Of a DNA stretch of 7,136 nucleotides, positions 5,839-7,136 are shown piece by piece. Each line of letters starts with the position of its first letter. Position 1 is the stretch's first letter. Source of the DNA: an uncultured Clostridium sp. (GTDB lineage Bacteria; Bacillota_A; Clostridia; Lachnospirales; Lachnospiraceae); assembly GCA_900556965.1 (NCBI GenBank), contig USQV01000046.1, positions 1 to 7,136 on the forward strand, given 5' to 3'. The notes below the pieces were generated by a model. The model had not been told where the DNA came from, did no database searches, and saw only the letters and a program-made list of their open reading frames with translations. A program made the position numbers and the translations under genes.

Positions 5839-5856
5839 TGCCCGGCTCTTTTTTTT
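5800..5856 (+). terminator. Terminator-like hairpin with eight-T tail
   Basis: GAGC (5800-5803) can pair with GCTC (5845-5848) directly before T5849-T5856. Inside, AAGT (5804-5807) pairs with ACTT (5836-5839) and AAGCGGA with TCCGCTT. It faces the plus strand, ahead of the promoter of the lipoprotein gene. No plus-strand protein gene lies upstream in the window, so it would end either transcription of the hairpin region itself or antisense transcription. Confidence 0.6.
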
Positions 5857-5866
5857 ATCCTATGAT

Positions 5867-5895
5867 TTGCTTTATACGATATCACATGGTATAAT
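5867..5895 (+). promoter_or_regulatory. Predicted sigma-A promoter of the lipoprotein gene
   Basis: The -35 TTGCTT (5867-5872) and a perfect -10 TATAAT (5890-5895) are separated by 17 nt. TG one base upstream of the -10 makes it an extended -10 promoter. Transcription would start near 5902, about 68 nt before the start codon. Confidence 0.75.
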
Positions 5896-5910
5896 AAACT
5901 CGGATATATA

Positions 5911-5932
5911 GTATAGTATGACCATACAATAC
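5911..5932. promoter_or_regulatory. Candidate operator: 22-bp inverted repeat in the lipoprotein leader
   Basis: GTATAGTATG (5911-5920) and CATACAATAC (5923-5932) are inverted repeats with one mismatch, around a 2-nt centre (AC). The centre is too short for a stable RNA loop, which favours a DNA site for a dimeric regulator. It lies about 10-30 bases after the predicted transcription start, a typical repressor position. Confidence 0.45.
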
Positions 5933-5969
5933 AGAAACGTTCGGCATGAAAAACAAAAGGAGGAATGCT

Positions 5970-7136
5970 ATGAAGAAATGGAACGCACTCTGCCTGATGC
6001 TCTTGCTTTCAGGAGTTCTGACAGCCTGCGGTAAGGCTCCGGGTACGAAACAGGAAACGAAAAATATTTCTGACACAGGGAAAACGGGAACCGAAATGGA
6101 TTCATCCGCAGAGGAGTCATCCATGGAAATAGCCGAGGCTTCTGCGGCAGGCAAGACCGAATGGGCAGCTACCGTTTCCACCACCGCCGAGCTGATATCG
6201 TCGATCGCTCCGGATGCCCACATTACTCTGAAACCCGGTATCTACAATTTTTCTGCTTTGACCGAGAAGGAGATCGCGAAAGCCGGTGCCTATGTAAATA
6301 CGGATCTGTTGAAACAAGGAGAACTTTTTATTTATAATGCCCCGGGACTGATCTTGGAGGCAGAGGAGAGCGGCTCCGTGCAGCTGGTCACAGAGAGCGG
6401 ATATGCAGATGTGCTGACTCTTTCCTACTGTGATGGCGCAGTATTGAAGGGGCTGATCATGGGACATGAGATCGAAAAGGGTGAATGCGATGCCAATGTC
6501 CTTAAGCTTCTTACCTCTCAGAGTGTGACCGTGGCGGATTGCAGTCTGTTTGGCTGCGGTACGTATGGGATCTATGCAGAGGATGCAGCAGTTCTTACCG
6601 TCACAGGAACGGAGATCTACGAATGCACCGATGGCATCGTCTATCTGTTCGATACTTCGGAAACAACCTTTGAAAACTGCCGTTTCCATGACAATGACGG
6701 AATGTTTTTCCTACTGGGAGATACGCAGGCTGAGGTCATGAAATCAGAGATATCCCTGAACAAGGGGGAACTGCTGCAGGGCTATAACAATGAAGCTTTT
6801 GACCGCGATGCCATTCGCATCAACTTTAAGGATTGTGTGTTCCGGGGAAATCACGAGATGGGAAATACAAAGGATTGGCCCTGTGCTTCTTTTGAAGCCT
6901 GCGACCTTTCCTTTGAAGCTGCATCGGTTCCGGCAGGGACAACGTATGATGATTTGATCGAGCGCTACCGCAAGCTGGCAGCAGATCCGAACGCTTTCCC
7001 GGATGCTTACGGAGCAGGAGAACAGAATTTCCTGATGATCGCCAGTGAAATGGATCTGATCGAGGAGGAAAATGTCTCCGATATGTTCGGATATGCGATC
7101 CAAGATCTTAACGGCGACGGTGTGCCGGAGCTGGCG
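5970..7136 (+). CDS. Lipoprotein with right-handed beta-helix-like region and calcium-loop motif (3' end beyond window)
   Basis: The frame is open for 389 codons to the window edge with no stop. The ATG at 5970 follows AAAGGAGG (5956-5963) with 6 nt spacing. The N-terminus is a lipoprotein signal (MKKWNALCLMLLLSGVLTAC) with lipobox LTAC and lipidated Cys20, so the protein should be anchored on the outer face of the membrane. A Ser/Thr/Glu/Ala-rich linker (about 21-65) follows. From about 69 the ITLKPGIYNFSAL region and repeated turns (ADVLTLSYCDGAVLKGLIMGH, residues 146-166; NVLKLLTSQSVTVADCSLFG; TYGIYAEDAAVLTVTGTEIYEC; TTFENCRFHDND) resemble parallel beta-helix coils of pectate-lyase-like proteins, to about residue 300. 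After a helical segment (about 318-375) comes YAIQDLNGDGVPELA, with Asp379, Asn381, Asp383 and Glu387 as a DxNxDG-type calcium loop. That opens a second domain cut by the window. The substrate is unknown: a polysaccharide-binding or lyase role is possible, but no catalytic residues could be assigned. Confidence 0.85.
   Translation, partial: MKKWNALCLMLLLSGVLTACGKAPGTKQETKNISDTGKTGTEMDSSAEESSMEIAEASAAGKTEWAATVSTTAELISSIAPDAHITLKPGIYNFSALTEKEIAKAGAYVNTDLLKQGELFIYNAPGLILEAEESGSVQLVTESGYADVLTLSYCDGAVLKGLIMGHEIEKGECDANVLKLLTSQSVTVADCSLFGCGTYGIYAEDAAVLTVTGTEIYECTDGIVYLFDTSETTFENCRFHDNDGMFFLLGDTQAEVMKSEISLNKGELLQGYNNEAFDRDAIRINFKDCVFRGNHEMGNTKDWPCASFEACDLSFEAASVPAGTTYDDLIERYRKLAADPNAFPDAYGAGEQNFLMIASEMDLIEEENVSDMFGYAIQDLNGDGVPELA

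Larger units (their letters stand above)
5686..5856 (+). other. Four consecutive hairpins ending in a T-run: candidate structured RNA or composite repetitive element
   Basis: Hairpin 1 has a 13-bp outer stem (5686-5698 with 5732-5744, one G-T pair) and inner stems TGCTT/AAGCA and ATTGC/GCAAT around an AAAAG loop. Hairpin 2 is a 12-bp stem, 5745-5756 with 5763-5774, one G-T pair, loop TGCAAG. Hairpin 3 is AACTGC/GCAGTT (5775-5780 with 5784-5789), loop AGA. Hairpin 4 is the terminator-like element at 5800-5856. Hairpins 1 to 3 abut with no spare base, which is unusual for ordinary intergenic DNA. Only the plus strand ends in a T-run, so plus is the likely transcribed strand. No convincing promoter was found upstream: TAGACA at 5640-5645 and TAAGAT at 5666-5671 are 20 nt apart. 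The 3' third is shared with the repeat at 1-55. It matches no RNA family I can name with confidence. Confidence 0.55.

Noticed and set aside
6117..6689. A 190-codon open frame on the minus strand inside the lipoprotein gene
   Set aside because: It is antisense to a gene with promoter, ribosome site, lipoprotein signal and coherent repeats, and its translation shows no recognisable protein features.

Overview
The window looks like a chromosomal segment from an anaerobic Firmicute, most likely a Lachnospiraceae member (Clostridia). This rests on mid-GC coding sequence, strong AGGAGG-type ribosome binding sites, E. coli-like -35/-10 promoters, the style of the proteins, and a Gram-positive-type lipoprotein. 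The assignment to family is inference; no marker gene is present.

Layout. Positions 71-4025 hold three genes on the minus strand, transcribed right to left: an isoaspartyl dipeptidase (iadA), a YfcC/DcuC-family membrane transporter, and an M20D-type amidohydrolase. A promoter with an extended -10 lies just upstream of iadA (4063-4091), so the three probably form one operon for peptide or acyl-amino-acid scavenging. Positions 4168-5514 hold a separate minus-strand unit encoding a DAACS-family (glutamate-transporter fold) symporter. It has its own near-consensus promoter (5618-5646), a structured leader of about 100 nt, and an intrinsic terminator (4114-4149). The 455-base gap 5515-5969 contains that promoter and leader, then a run of four consecutive hairpins ending in eight T residues (5686-5856), then the promoter and a putative operator of a plus-strand gene. 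That gene starts at 5970 and runs off the end of the window. It encodes a lipoprotein with a right-handed beta-helix-like region and the start of a second domain containing a DxNxDG calcium-loop motif.

Across these units a hairpin-forming repeat occurs three times in the same orientation: 1-55, about 1271-1314 (diverged, inside the operon between the transporter and the amidohydrolase), and 5784-5838. Copies 1 and 3 are identical over 55 nt. The third copy is the 3' end of the four-hairpin region, which could be a composite repetitive element or a small structured RNA with its own terminator. This repeat and the structured region are the least explained parts of the window.

How the genes may work together. 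IadA would release aspartate from beta-aspartyl dipeptides, which arise from damaged proteins. The M20 enzyme would hydrolyse N-acyl or peptide-like amides. The YfcC carrier could import a substrate or export a product. The DAACS carrier has non-canonical residues at positions that set substrate and ion specificity in the family, so a simple glutamate/aspartate label would be unsafe. The lipoprotein is divergently placed and shows no sequence link to the others.
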